Positions 22,620-34,622 of a stretch of 64,000 nt of DNA are shown piece after piece. The translations under genes were made by a program, and so were the position numbers. The notes beneath the pieces are model-generated. The model searched no databases and was not told the DNA's origin. It saw only the letters and a list, made by a program, of their open reading frames with translations. The stretch is taken from NCBI GenBank assembly GCA_964036315.1, contig OZ038479.1:61424393-61488392 (forward strand), read 5' to 3'. Each line of letters starts with the position of its first letter. The first letter of the stretch is position 1. The DNA is from Acanthosepion esculentum (lineage: Eukaryota > Mollusca > Cephalopoda > Sepiida > Sepiidae).

Positions 22620-24625
22620 ATGTATAAATACTTTGCTTAGCTTCTGGAAGGCACCTTTTGCTGTCCCAATGCACCTTCGGATTTCAGTGTCGCACTTTCC
22701 GTCCTGTATTAAAACACTCCCTAGATATTTAAATTCTTGTACTTGTTTGATTTCAGTATGACCAATTCATATTTTTCATGTTGGGCTGTTCCTTTTGTTA
22801 ACAACTAACTTCTGTAGGAGTTTGCTTTTTGTATCTGATATCATCATCGTGCCAGCTGCATATATTATTTTATTAAGACTGTAGCCGCCAATAATGAATC
22901 CTGGTAGGACTTTTAATTCTATCAGAATCGTCTGACTGTACTCTATAACTCTGGTAAGAAAGACGCAACCTTGTCTTACCCCCTTTCATTTTTTGTATAT
23001 TTACTGCAGTAATTTTCTATACACATGCAAACGGTTTGCTGACAGTATAGGTTCCGGATTATTCTAATATCCTTTCCAAATATGTCAAGGTTACCTAGCA
23101 ATTCCAACAGTTCTTTGTGACGTACTTTATCAAACACGTTTGCATAATCTTTCAGGTCAACAGAGACACATCCTTCTGCATTTGTATTTCATATTATTCT
23201 GAGCATAAATAGCGCGTTTCTTGGTTTAGTTTTTTTTTAACGAACGCTGACTGTTCTTGTCCTATTTCCGGTTTGATTCTGCTGCGCGCTCAATTATTCA
23301 AAATTTTATTATATGGCTAATTGGGTTGATTGTCTGATGGAGTTCACATTCGTTTGCATCTGGCTTCTTAAACAGTGCTACGAAAATGGATCTACTTAAG
23401 TATTCTGGTATATGACCACTATTGTGATTTTCATTTATTATATCTGCAATATTGTCAATGCCGAAATCATCTAAAGCAGCCAACATTTCCATTACAATTC
23501 CGTCTGGTCCTCTTACTTTGTTTCTCTTCAATTTGGCCAGTGCTGATTTAATTTCAGATTTTAATATTTCTGGTCCTTTGATATTTCTGTATATTGCCAG
23601 CTGTCCTTTTTCGTCATGGACGTGTTCTCTGGTGTATTCGTTTCATCTCTGAAGTATTTTTCTTTCTTTAATATCAGTTTCCCCTTCTTGAATTTGATGC
23701 ATCCTGTTAATGGGTATTTCTTTTTCCTATTTTTGCACGTTTTTCCTTGAGTCATTCTTCTTTAGCCTTTATCAGGCATTCTGTGCCTTACCGTGGCACT
23801 GTTTTAGCCTCCTTTTCGCCATGTCGAGAATTTCATGTGTCATCCATTCTTTTTTTCTTGGGATGATCTCGATCGTTGATTTTACTAAATTTTCTTTTAA
23901 TGTGCCCCACTTAGAGTCTCTAAAGTCATTTTATCCATTGTATCTACATTTAACACTGTCCATATATTTCTCCTTCATATTTGGGTCATTCAGGAGTCCG
24001 TCGTATTGTAATTTGGGTGCTGACTTGGCCGTCATCAATTTTCCTAGTTTCACTCTAAGTTTACATATCACTAGAAGATAGTCGTTCCCACAGTCGGCAC
24101 TTGGGCATGTTTTGCAGTATAAGATTACATTGCTAAATCTTTTGTCGATAGTTATAAAGTCAATTTGATTTTTCGTTTCTCCTGCTGGGCTTCTCGATGT
24201 CCATAACAGACATCGAGAAACCCAGCAGGAGAAATACTACCTGATCATTCGCCGCTCACCACTGGATCGATTTTTCTGCGCGTTCATCACGAGTCTGGAT
24301 TTTCCAAATATTTCACTTCTATTTTGGCATTTAGGTCTCCCATGATGATTATAATTTCTTGCGGTTTGCCTTGAGCCTTGGCGTTTTCTAGCGACTTTAG
24401 AACATTACGTTTTTCTTCTGTAAGGGCATAAACAAATATGATGATTATGTTGAAAAATCCTTTCAGATACTTGACAGTATCCCAGGACATGTCTTGTTCT
24501 AATATCAGTTCTACTCCACTTTCATTTCCGCGCGACTGTTTATATGATCCTGTATTCGTCACTGACAAAATCTCTATTGTTTGCCCACCCAGTTTCACAT
24601 ACGCCAGATACAAGTTTTTTTTTTA
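22620..24625 (-). pseudogene. RTE-like LINE: endonuclease to reverse transcriptase
   Basis: On the minus strand the order is endonuclease then reverse transcriptase. The endonuclease has MGDLNAKI near 24320-24350 (GDLNA motif) and, around 24060-24190, ETKNQIDFI followed by SADCGNDYLLV, the usual NQIDY and D/H-containing end. The reverse transcriptase has RGPDGIVMEML (23480-23520), RIKPEIGQEQSAF (23250), a palm block with FDKVRHKELLELL, RGVRQGC-like residues near 22980, a decayed catalytic block (YAAGTMM for YADD, 22860), and EFKYLGSVLIQDGK near 22710. Many stops and frameshifts. The family matches the 3' ends at 14.8, 39.7 and 40.3 kb. Confidence 0.8.
24176..24234. repeat. Quasi-palindrome, 26-bp arms, 7-nt loop
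   Basis: Arms 24176-24201 and 24209-24234 are complementary at 25 of 26 positions. One arm is the normal coding sequence of the LINE endonuclease (around SPAGETKNQ). The other is an inverted copy inserted next to it, which looks like a snap-back duplication. Confidence 0.9.
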
Positions 24626-24879
24626 GTATACACGTATATATGGGCCAAGGACAAATATTACCCAATCCCTATTACAACTATAACGCTGGCGTCAATATTA
24701 CAGATGTTAGTGCAATAAGGAATGTGTTGTCTCCTGGAACAAGCACTTTCTTTATTGATTAATGAGGAGAACATATACCACACATTGATCCAGGTCCAAA
24801 GAAGAAGATAAAATATGGATATTCCTGAGGCAAGAAAAAAAGAAAAACAGGTCTTCTTTTATATCTGGACGACTTAAGT

Positions 24880-26264
24880 TAAAGCAGATGAAAGAAATTG
24901 ATTCATATGTGCAAATAGTATGAGTGTTTTGGAATGGAGTTTGGTATAACGAAATGGTGGAGATTAAAACAGGAAAGTTGATACAATCAGTAAGTATTGA
25001 GTTACTTGATACAATGAAAATGAAATCGCTGGAAGATAGAAATAGAGATAAATAACTAGTACGATCAAATCAAGAATGTTGAAATAAAAGAAAAAGAATA
25101 TTTCCGCCAGTTAAAGAAAATATTGGGATTCAGCTTGAATGTGGAAAATCTGCAGTCAACTCTGTTTATCCTTTAAGGGTTTGGATTCATTGATTGAAAC
25201 CGGGATGAACTGCGAAAGAAACAAAAAGACGATGAAACTGATGATTGTACACTGAAGCATGCGCCTCAGGCAGACGTGGACAGACTTTATTGGAAGATAT
25301 GAGATGTAAAAGCTCTGGTTTGTTCTGAGGGAATAGTATAGATTTAAACAGCTAATTTGTGTCGCGATATTGAAACTAGTAACGAGGAAGCATTACTTGA
25401 GGTAAGAATGGATAGAGTAATAGGTGAAAATCCTGACTCTGAAAATACAAAGACTGAGTTTGCTATGAAAACAAAACACCAATTAATGGATAAGAAACTT
25501 CCTTCAGTTCTCGAAGTAAGACAATGGAAGAAAGAGACAAAGTTATTTGAAGGAAACTGAGGCAGCGCAGAATCAGGCATTGCAGGCAAACTGTATAAAA
25601 GTAAATATTTATAAGGTCAGCATCAGCGTTATATAGAATGTGTTGGGAGATAGATGAGGCTGTCAGTTATATTGTATCAAATTGCAAGTGTATGGCTAAG
25701 AATGACTATAAGAAATAGAAGCGTGCCATTATTCATTGGAGATTGTACAAAAAGGACAGATTTGAGTCTAGTGACAAATATGATGACATGTAGTCAGAAG
25801 GGAAAAGTAATGGAAAATAGCAAAGTAATATACTCTGTGATATTCAGAGGCATACAATAACAAATTTAGACCAAGTGTAATCCTGCTGAAGACACAAAAA
25901 AATTTGACACGAGAAGTGAAAAAGAGAATATCGACAACTACAATGATTGAAATGTGAATTTCTGAACAGTTTGGAAAGGTCTAGTAAAGAAAGTAATTAT
26001 AGCCCAAATAATTATTGGAGCATTGAAGTTTTGTACAAAAACATGTAAACAAACTTGCAGATATTGAACTAAAGCTATTTCAAAAAGCTATCTCGGAGCA
26101 GCATGTGTACTTGGACATGGGCATTATTGGACAGAGTTTGTTGATGAACAGAAGAAATGACCGGTTTATTTTCTTAAGTCACGAGAGGTGACCTAAAAAT
26201 AAATTTCTTACCAGTAATCAGCATCATAGGCAGTGCGAAGTGAAACAACAACAACAACAACATC

Positions 26265-26302
<38 letters not shown>

Positions 26303-26307
26303 TAATA
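24880..26307 (+). pseudogene. Restriction-endonuclease-type LINE fragment 1
   Basis: Broken plus frames follow the C-terminal half of a LINE whose ORF2 ends in a CCHC zinc finger and a restriction-like endonuclease. In order these are CFGMEFGITKW (24930), ELRKKQKDDETDD and HAPQADVDRLYW (25205-25300), a zinc-finger block MCWEIDEAVSYIVSNCKCM (25635-25700), HWRLYKK, a block IIIGALKFC corresponding to PVVVGALGLV of the intact copy at 37.8 kb, and ADIELKLFQKAI (26060). It ends in a (TAA)n tail at 26269-26307. 5'-truncated and old. Confidence 0.65.
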
Positions 26308-27120
26308 TTAAAAGTATCAAAAGCGTGTGGATAAACTAGAAATCGTTGTTCGCCAAACCCATCAGTGACTTAGGCTTCTAAGTGGTCAAAGGGAAGATAG
26401 ATGGCCTTATTATGGCAGCACAAGACCAATTTACTCCAACTAATGCCGACAAAGCTAAAATCAACAAAGATTATTCAAATTCCGCCTGTCGGTTATGCCA
26501 TAAATTTGATGAAACTGTTGACCACATAAAATCATGGTGCCTCGTCCTTGCAGAGATTATTAGACAAACTAGAAAATACATTTATTCACATGTCTGTTCA
26601 AACTAGGATATTGAGATTTCGGATACATGATGAAAACACCGTCTGAATGATGCCACAAATAGTGATGGGGTGATTATATTGTGGAACTTCTCAATCTTCA
26701 CAGATGAAAATAGATTAGACATACTTGCCAACTAATTGGTCTGATTTTCTCACAGGATTTAAATGTTTCTAGAAAAGAATTTCACAAACTGTCAAATTAT
26801 AAGGTTCTGCAAATCGAAATAATAAAAATATGGAAACTTAAAACTAAGATTATCTTTGAGAGGGGCAATTAGTATGATAAAGAAGAGTACCGAAAATTAA
26901 GTGAGGAAAATTCCTGAACACAGCATTTCAGTGCTACAAAAGAGTATTTTTTGTGGAACTGCACAACTAATTGAAAAGTTCCAAATGTGCATAGATAACT
27001 CTCCTACAGTGCATTTTTTTTACACAGACCCCAAAGGAGACTTTCTAATTAGGCATTTAAAATTACTCTCTGGCAAGATGATACCACAGACACAACAACA
27101 AAAACAATAATAATAATAAT
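26308..27120 (+). pseudogene. Restriction-endonuclease-type LINE fragment 2
   Basis: Starts directly after the (TAA)n tail of fragment 1. The frame from 26382 reads KGKIDGLIMAAQDQF, then the zinc finger CRLCHKFDETVDHIKSWC (CxxC...H...C), then a decayed endonuclease region (VIILWNFSIFTDE) and a 3' block ISVLQKSIFCGTAQLIEKF. It ends in its own (AAT)n tail at about 27106-27120. Homologous to the intact frame at 37319. Confidence 0.75.
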
Positions 27121-27239
27121 CCACATAAATAAACCCCAATATGTGTATGTTGTTTGTTCACAGGACACGCAGATACTACACTCTAATCTTAAAGAGACGA
27201 TTGCGTGGCAACATATATTGTTATCCTTCGCATTTTTTA

Positions 27240-27320
27240 CGGGTACTATACTACTACTACTATTACTATTTCTATTACTACTACTAATACTGCTACTACA
27301 AATAATAATAATATCAACAT
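27240..27320. repeat. (CTA)n/(AAT)n trinucleotide repeat
   Basis: Imperfect ACTACT and AATAAT runs. Confidence 0.8.
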
Positions 27321-27827
27321 TAAAGGCACAAAGAGATGGGCTGTATTTATACTCAAATATTCTGGGCCATACTGAACAAAAGAAGACCTGAGAATTCAGA
27401 AATAGAGTAAGAAAAATTAATGACCATGCATAAAACTTTATATCTTGATGTCGATAGATGTATATAAGAAGAAAAAAAGGTGGGAAATGTCTCACACATT
27501 TTGTGGTCTACAATAACATAAAATAAAAAAAAGTAAGACCTAGAAACTAACAAAAGGACAGATATTGTATGAGAAAATTACCGAAAAAAAATGTAAAATA
27601 CTTGTTAGTTGAAGTTTCCAAATAAATAAATAGAGAAAAGGTAATGATCGTAACCATTATTATTATTGGAATGTTTGCATAAGTTTTGAAGAGCATTGCA
27701 AATGGAAGATCGAGTAATGCGAGAAAGAACTGAGAGAAAAGGGCGAAAATCAATGAGAAAACTGACGAAACTGATGGAAAACAACTCAACGAGGATAAAA
27801 ATACTCATACCTGCCTACCTACTTACC

Positions 27828-27830
<3 letters not shown>

Positions 27831-27903
<73 letters not shown>
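27831..27903. repeat. (TA)n microsatellite
   Basis: Directly abuts the left end of the PLE at 27904. Confidence 0.95.
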
Positions 27904-27906
<3 letters not shown>

Positions 27907-28844
27907 GAGTACGACAGACAAGGTGCTTTGATTTAGTTTTTTATACACTTTCTCATACGATCTAATAATTTTTTCTTTTCAGATGATAAGTTATATAAAA
28001 ACTATCAGAATGTTCTTTTTCCGAGCGCTTTCGGCTATACATTTACCCATTTTCAAGGATGAAATATTTTAACTGTTAAATAAGAAAGATTTTCATGTAT
28101 AGCAACGACGAGAATAGAAACATAAACAATCCAATTAATATTTTTTATAAAAATCAAATGAACGAATATTATAAACAAGACGAAAGTAGAATTAAGAACA
28201 TTATAAAAAAATGCACAACACCAGTCGACAATAGCAAAAAATTTGATTCATTATTTATTATAAAAAACTTAAAACCTCTAACCTTATAGTTAAAAATAAT
28301 AATTCACCTCTTAAAACGAAATTAAATATGGCAAATATAATATACAAATTTAAATGCCCATTAAGGAATTGTATTCCTGATTAATTAAAATTCGTAAATA
28401 ATATAGGCCACACTACAACATGTTTGACACGAAGACTCGCTCTACACCTTTTTGACAATAGCTCAATTAGATCTCATTTAAATATTCATGGAGACCTACC
28501 GGGCACTATTCGTAACATACTTGTTGACAACACAAGTATAATAGCATGATCTACATGCAAAAAAAAAAAAAAGGTTAAAATAATGGAAGCCTTATTATAA
28601 AAACAACACTCAATAATATCAACTATGAACATGGACATAGGATATTGATCGTGTTTTGAAAAATGAAAACATTATATAAATTCCTACAGACAACAAACTA
28701 TTTCTTATTCGAACAGTTTTTATATAATTTATCATCTGAAAAAAAATATTAGATCGCATGAGAAATTGTATAAAAAATTAAAAAAAAGCACCTTGTACGT
28801 CGTATTCAATGAAATGTGCATGAAAGAAGGATTGCTGTCTAAAT

Positions 28845-28846
<2 letters not shown>
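27904..28846 (+). mobile_element. Penelope-like element, truncated, with inverted terminal repeats
   Basis: A PLE encodes a reverse transcriptase joined to a GIY-YIG endonuclease. Only the linker and endonuclease remain: ESRIKNIIKKCTTP (28165-28210), then after a frameshift NIIYKFKCPLRNC (28335) and NNIGHTTTCLTRRLALH (28395), the GIY and YIG-type motifs with Cys residues typical of PLEs, then SIRSHLNIHGDLP and ILVDNTSII. The left 190 bases are an inverted copy of the right end: gaacattctgatag...gcaccttgtctgtcg on the minus strand matches 28695-28815. TA lies immediately left and CA/TA immediately right. Confidence 0.8.
28018..28063 (-). ncRNA. Hammerhead-like motif, U3/A8 variant, in PLE repeat
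   Basis: On the minus strand: ATCC, TTGAAAA, a helix II with GG.TA against TAGCC, then GAAAGCGCTC and GGAA. Helix I can pair ATCC partly with GGAA, and AGCGCT is palindromic. Same form as 8891, 60830 and 62297. Confidence 0.5.

Positions 28847-28922
<76 letters not shown>
28847..28922. repeat. (CA)n(TA)n microsatellite
   Basis: Directly abuts the right end of the PLE. Confidence 0.95.
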
Positions 28923-28927
<5 letters not shown>

Positions 28928-29168
28928 AAATTTAATTATAAATGTTAATAAATATATATATTTATTTATTTTACTTTTGCTCTACTTAGTGTATTGACAC
29001 TCTTCGTTCTAACTTATTACTCGCGGTTTTTTTTCTTTGTACCAGAGATTTAAAAATTTGGACGATTTCTTTTCGGACTGTTCGGAGGTTTCTGGTGCTG
29101 TCTTTTTTGACATTTTTCCTTGGATGCCATTTTATTTTGAAAAATGAGTTTAAATAGATTTACATTGC

Positions 29169-29198
<30 letters not shown>
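29169..29198. repeat. (TA)n microsatellite
   Basis: Left border of the small hammerhead-bearing island. Confidence 0.9.
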
Positions 29199-29199
<1 letters not shown>

Positions 29200-29327
29200 A
29201 TATCTGGATAAAATGAATGAAACAAAATTGGGTGTTTTTTTTATGAAAGTATTTATTTCTGTGTTTTTGTATATATTTAATTATTTAATATTTCAGACCA
29301 CCTAGGTCTTTCCTCAGAAATCAAATT
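29199..29327 (-). mobile_element. Small hammerhead-bearing insert between TA arrays
   Basis: About 130 bases of non-repetitive DNA bounded by TA arrays on both sides, carrying one hammerhead motif on the minus strand. This could be a PLE terminal repeat or a retrozyme-like unit. No protein is encoded. Confidence 0.5.
29283..29321 (-). ncRNA. Hammerhead-ribozyme-like motif
   Basis: On the minus strand: ATTT, CTGAGGA (core CUGANGA), helix II AGACC pairing with GGTCT over 5 bp with a 5-nt loop, then GAAA. A very short ATAT palindrome stands for helix III, then T, then AAAT, which pairs with the starting ATTT as helix I. All invariant core bases are present. Confidence 0.6.
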
Positions 29328-29520
<193 letters not shown>

Positions 29521-29612
29521 GTTCGCGTACACGCGTGTGTATAAAATTCAAGATATAACTTATATATCTGTCAAAGGACAAGATGAATAAAGATGAAAGG
29601 AAAACTTATCTT

Positions 29613-29655
29613 AGCTGACGCGTTTGGTTCTCTGGTGGACTTTATTAAGGCAAAT
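29613..29655 (-). ncRNA. Decayed hammerhead-like motif
   Basis: On the minus strand: TTAATAA, GTCC, then GAACC, AAACGCGTC. ACGCGT is a palindrome in the helix III place and GTC follows. The invariant G5 is A and G12 is C, so it would be inactive. Positions 3 and 8 again read U and A. Confidence 0.35.
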
Positions 29656-29699
29656 GTAAGGATTTTATTTTGCAACAAGTATTTATAAACAAAAGTAAA

Positions 29700-30450
29700 A
29701 ATGTTGTAGTTTTAAAATTTTTTTAAATATAAAAGACGCTCATAAATATTCATCAGGTTAACTGAAAAGTCTTGGTAAATTACGGAGGATGCTAAGTGAG
29801 GTAATTTAATATCTAATAAACGAAAATGTGTAAGTCATATTGTTGAATTTTTTATACAATTAATATTTAAATTATTTTAGTTTGGGATTAATTCATGTTT
29901 TATATATTTAAATAACAAGAGATTATGAATTTAATTCAATGAGATTTTATAGTTATGTAGAGACAAAATACAGCTTCCTCGTTTTAATTAGATTATAGTT
30001 TCGCTCGGGAATTTTGTCCGAGAAATCTGTAATAGAACAACCATTGATAAAGAGTAAAGAACACGGGAAGAACTTGTTGACTTTATCTTGGCTGTACTAT
30101 ACACATTTTATTAATTTCCTTTATTTTCTATTTTCTTTGGATGAATTTGGGTAGAAAAACACATAAATATGTGGAGTTAATTTTAATTCAATATGGTGGA
30201 TATATGAGAAGCAATTTTAATTGCACGCATGAGAGTGCAGACGGAACAAGCTGATATAATTACCAAACGATAAAAAGAAGCCCCACTTGGTGACGGGAGT
30301 AAAAGCAAAACCTACCCTATGGGCCAACACCTAAAACTGTTTAGGAATTTAAGGGCGCTGTTAGAGCAGACTATCCAAGTTTATCGTGGATAGGTTATAT
30401 AGGGAATGCGCTAGGTAATTGAGAACAAAACATTAAAAAAGATATTCATA
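29700..30450. other. No feature recognised
   Basis: AT-rich sequence with no supported coding region or element boundary. Confidence 0.4.
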
Positions 30451-30454
30451 GAAA

Positions 30455-30715
30455 AATCACTACATTACGGAAAAGATTTATACATATATATTCAAGTAAT
30501 TCAACAAAACTGCCACATGGTTTTCCTTCACTTTGGCCATCATATCCCATAGAGTTGCTGGTTGGTCTTCCTAATGACAACGCCGCAGCCATAATAGTCA
30601 AATCTGCTGAAGTAAATGGTTACATATTGGTGCGTGTGTAACATGATTGTGAAAATTATCGGCCACCCACTCCAAAATCACGTGAGCTGCATAGCTCACG
30701 TGATTTTGGAGGAAC
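30455..30715 (-). pseudogene. Tc1/mariner-superfamily transposase relic
   Basis: The minus strand encodes AHVILEWVADNFHNHVT followed, in another frame, by DYYGCGVVIRKTN. These match the block around the third catalytic residue of the same transposase type as at 9081-9740 (there LDYYVWGTVDE). The rest is too decayed to follow. Confidence 0.5.
30670..30711. repeat. Perfect hairpin, 19-bp stem, 4-nt loop
   Basis: Arms 30670-30688 and 30693-30711 are exact complements around gcat. The left arm is an inverted copy of transposase coding sequence that lies in the right arm, so it is probably a snap-back duplication within the relic. Confidence 0.95.
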
Positions 30716-31992
30716 GGGGTCCAGCTGGAAGATGTACAGTCTCCCCTGAACTTGACTATCGTGATCAAATGGATTGATAATATATTACTCAACTACATTT
30801 TATATCTTTACAAAACTATATATAGATTTTGTACGGATAGCATTCTAACACTTATATTTCCATTGCTATAAGCTATGAAACATTCGTTCTGTTGCAGAAA
30901 GGGCACCAATTAAATTATCGAAATTTGTCATTTCAGTACTTAATATTGTCAATGAGGTAAGAATTAATTTGAGTATACTGGAGGGCTTTTTACGCCCAAC
31001 AACAGAAAACCCAATTATTAAGAAAATCAGCAAAGCAATTCTTCAATTTAGGAAAACATTTTCATTACGTGAAATTATAAATGTTAACAAACTTTGGGAA
31101 AATCGATTTGTATTCTTTTCCTTATTATTCCGTCATTTTAAATTATTTGGTCTATCACTATTATCTGGATAGCTATTTGTTAAACCAGAACATTTCTCTT
31201 GGAGATTTCTATCTTGGAAATATACATAAACAATATTTTGCATATCGAAACCATGAATGTATATCTCGTACGTGAGAAAATCTGCCATTTATTTCTGCAA
31301 TCAAGCTATCAATTACATTTTTCATGAGGCGACACATTTCCGGTTAAGCATCAGGAATTTTCTTCTTTCAATGGTCAAACCTTATGTTTCACATTGAGTC
31401 TTGCCTACTTTAAGAGTTTCTTGACAGAACTTTTCTATCAATTCCTTTTTAAAAGAATCAAGATTAACTGTTGCTTCTTTAAGATTCATATTCATGACGA
31501 TGTTTCTGTACTCGGTTGATGAAGGATAAAAAATGTGTCTAAAAATGAAAAAGGACACAAAAATGAAATGTAAGCATACGTTGTAGAATATTAGGAAGAC
31601 TCCATTTTGGTTCAGCCACGTTGCTATTCTCATTTAATTCCTACAGCAATCCGAGCAATTCCTTCAGATTTTCATGTATAATCTTTACTGCCACTCCAAG
31701 ATTATGTTTCTGGTTCACGCTTGACAGAAGTCTTAAGCTTACCCCATCGAGTTGATGATCTTAGGCATGAAGAAATGCTAAGTGCAAATTATGGATGAAA
31801 AAAGAAGACAATATAAGCCATAAGTGATACTTGTTGAAGATGAAAATACAAATACACCAATCAAGAATGATTGACATTGTATCCATTCTGAAGACGTTAT
31901 TTGAACCATAATGCAATCATAGGGCGTCCATCTTTGACACCAAATAGATTTTCTTTATACTGACAATCGGATGCTTCAATTTTAATAATTTT

Positions 31993-32121
31993 TGATAAGA
32001 AATGAATTTGCATCATCTGCTGGACATGTTGTACTAAACTTTATGAAGACAATAACTTTTTGCTACGACGTGAATTTGCCTCATCTGCTGAGCCTGTTGT
32101 ACTAAACTTCATAAAGACAAT
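31993..32121 (+). repeat. Tandem duplication of about 65 bp
   Basis: The segment starting near 31995 (agaaatgaatttgcatcatc) is repeated next to itself starting near 32062 (cgacgtgaatttgcctcatc), ending each time in aagacaata, with scattered mismatches. Confidence 0.8.
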
Positions 32122-32605
32122 ATGACGATGTGTTAAAATATTTATGAGGTAATCCTCTTTTAAACTGGAAAGATTACTTTGTAAAGTTGTCTCTGACAAA
32201 GTTAAATCCTCTTATTCATTATTATTAGCAAGATATAGAAAGTTTATTCGTTGTTTTCTTTTTCAAATGAAATAGCATATTCCCAGTCTTACACTTTGAT
32301 TTCTTTGTTACCATCAAAAGAAATGGATACTGCTTAATGGTGTTTTCATTTCCAGCAATGGAAGCTGTTATCAATTTTATTGTCTTCATCATTAAAACTA
32401 CATATTGTGCATGTCTTTTGCGTCAGTATTTTTCACACTTATATTTTTTCGATATAATCGGCGAAAAGAAAAGAATAAAGTAATAAAGACTAAGGTATAT
32501 CTTGGTAGACAGGTTATAAAGGTATGCGGGGAGCGAATACACCTATTGAATAATTATTAATTCATCATGCACTTGTGTTGATAATGAAATTTAATGTACA
32601 GAGAA

Positions 32606-32699
32606 GATACAGTTTTAAAAGAATTTTAAAACTGTATCATTATTTTATGGTTGCAAATTGAAATTTATAGACAATTTCAATTTACACCCGCAAAAATAA
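32606..32699. repeat. Two adjacent AT-rich hairpins
   Basis: First hairpin 32606-32638: perfect 15-bp stem, 3-nt loop. The second, about 32641-32699, contains an AAATTGAAATT stem and outer ATTATTTT/AAAATAAT pairing. Confidence 0.75.
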
Positions 32700-34261
32700 T
32701 GTATCTATAAATGCATAGCAAATTTGAAACACGCTAATTTTATCATAAACATTTTATCGTTGTTTTATCGTAATTATATAAGATTAAATATTGTACAAAA
32801 TTCTCATATAAAATTAATTAATATTATATTAATTTATTGAAATTGGCAGAGTGTTGTTCTCACAACAAGCGCAATTATTTGGATCGTTAAACAGTCAGAG
32901 TGGCTTATAGTATGGATTCGGTTTATTAATTCTGGTGTTCTCCGTGGAGGTACCTATTTTAAAGTAAATCTATAATGTATTAATAATAAAAACGTAATGA
33001 AAACATATGTCTTATTTAATATTTACATTTTAAATAAAAGCAAACCGAAGCAATATGAAAAATATACGAAGCAATTACAACAGTTGCTTTCGTCTTTAAA
33101 TGAAAGAAAGGTTTATGCGACTTTAGTTTGACATGTGAATTCATGTCTGCTAAAAATTCTAATTCGTTCATTCTTTCTTCCTTGACAAAAGGGCTTTCGA
33201 TCTAAAACGCTAAATTTGGAAGTTACATTTTAAAAAATTTTACCAAACTACTTATAATAGAACCACAAGACATTAATTAGGATTCAAGCATGGATTTCAA
33301 AGAAAATTAGTTAATCTTATGATTAGTTGGCTGTAACAAAAAAAAAAAAAAAAAGAAAAATTACCGTGTTACATGTGCGTGGAGTTACTATTATAATAGA
33401 TGTAGGACAAAGATCCGAAGGACAAAATCCAAACACTTAAAGTGAAAAGTAATAAAAAAACTTTCTTGATTCGAATGAAACGTGAAAACAAACGGAATTT
33501 TAAGAAATTATAAATCTCTACAAGCTGAAGTTTTACTACAAATGAAAGTATTTGGGAATTTTTAGTAGAACAACAACATCTTAATTATTTTAAACATTAA
33601 AAAAATCCTGTATCATAATTTCATTTACAAAGTCTTTATCAGCCAATGCTATTTTATTGATTTATATATCTATTGCGCATTTAATATTACTTTTCGTGTA
33701 ATCGGTAGTGTCAAAATAGCTTTAGCCCCCACGCAGTTGAACAAATGAACTGCAATGAGTTCGTATTGAGACGAGTTAGCCTAAAGGCGACATAAACATA
33801 GATGATTGGGCATGAAAAGCCTGCGGTGGGTCGATACACCCTTCTGCAGACGCATCTCCTCTTTTCCTCTGTTTCTTTGTTTCTTCCGGACTTCAAGGCA
33901 AAGTCATCACACCCAAGCGAACCTCCTTTTTCTTAAACTTGATTTTTTTCGGCATGATCTACCACCCACTGATAAGGGTAAAAGAAAGAAGAAGAAATAG
34001 CCGAACCGCCTTAAATCATTCAACCGTCGCCCACGGTTTCTCTAGGTTCCTCTCTGATTTTGAGTATCTATTTTTCATCGAGTGCACGAGACAGAAGGAA
34101 CCAGCGATATATTTTCTTTTGACCCGGGACGATCATTGTGAAAATTAAATAGTGTTCTTTCTTTAGATAAATAAATAAGCACCAGAACAGAAAATTAAAA
34201 CATGTATTTGAACCTCTTAAGAAGTACATCATTTTAGGTTTTTACTGGGTGTTAAATACAA

Positions 34262-34500
34262 TCTGAGATATACAGGTAGTGTAACGGATATCGACATGCA
34301 ATGTGGAATCAGCGAGCCGAGTTCAAATTTCAAGTTAATCGGCTGCGTATCTACTCCCTGCAGCAGGGTAAAGTGGGATTATTAGCCTTAGGTAGTGACC
34401 AGAGTAGGAACAATCTCGATGTTAACTCGTGGGGAAGGCAAATAGAAACCACTCTATTATCTTTATCAAGAAATCCTGGTAATTCATACATAATAAGGAA
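34262..34500 (+). mobile_element. tRNA-derived SINE, 5' part
   Basis: The A-box-like word gtaacggatatcgac and the B-box-like gagttcaaatttc are spaced as in a tRNA head. The same word pattern (ggaatc...agttcaaattcc) occurs in the SINE copies at 38671-39091 and 63250-63560. The 3' limit is uncertain. Confidence 0.5.
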
Positions 34501-34622
34501 CAACATCTGTGGAGAGTCTTGATCGCCTACGTCCTTAAGGAACATGGTATTAAAAAAAAGAAAGAAACATGTTTTAAAAATGAAAGAAATATTTGCCTCA
34601 CATGGACTAACCAATATTAGTA

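Larger units (their letters stand above)
30716..34260. other. AT-rich region, no genes recognised
   Basis: Open frames (for example 30969-31172 plus, 31382-31633 minus) match no family I know and show no supporting context. Local structures within are listed separately. Confidence 0.4.
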
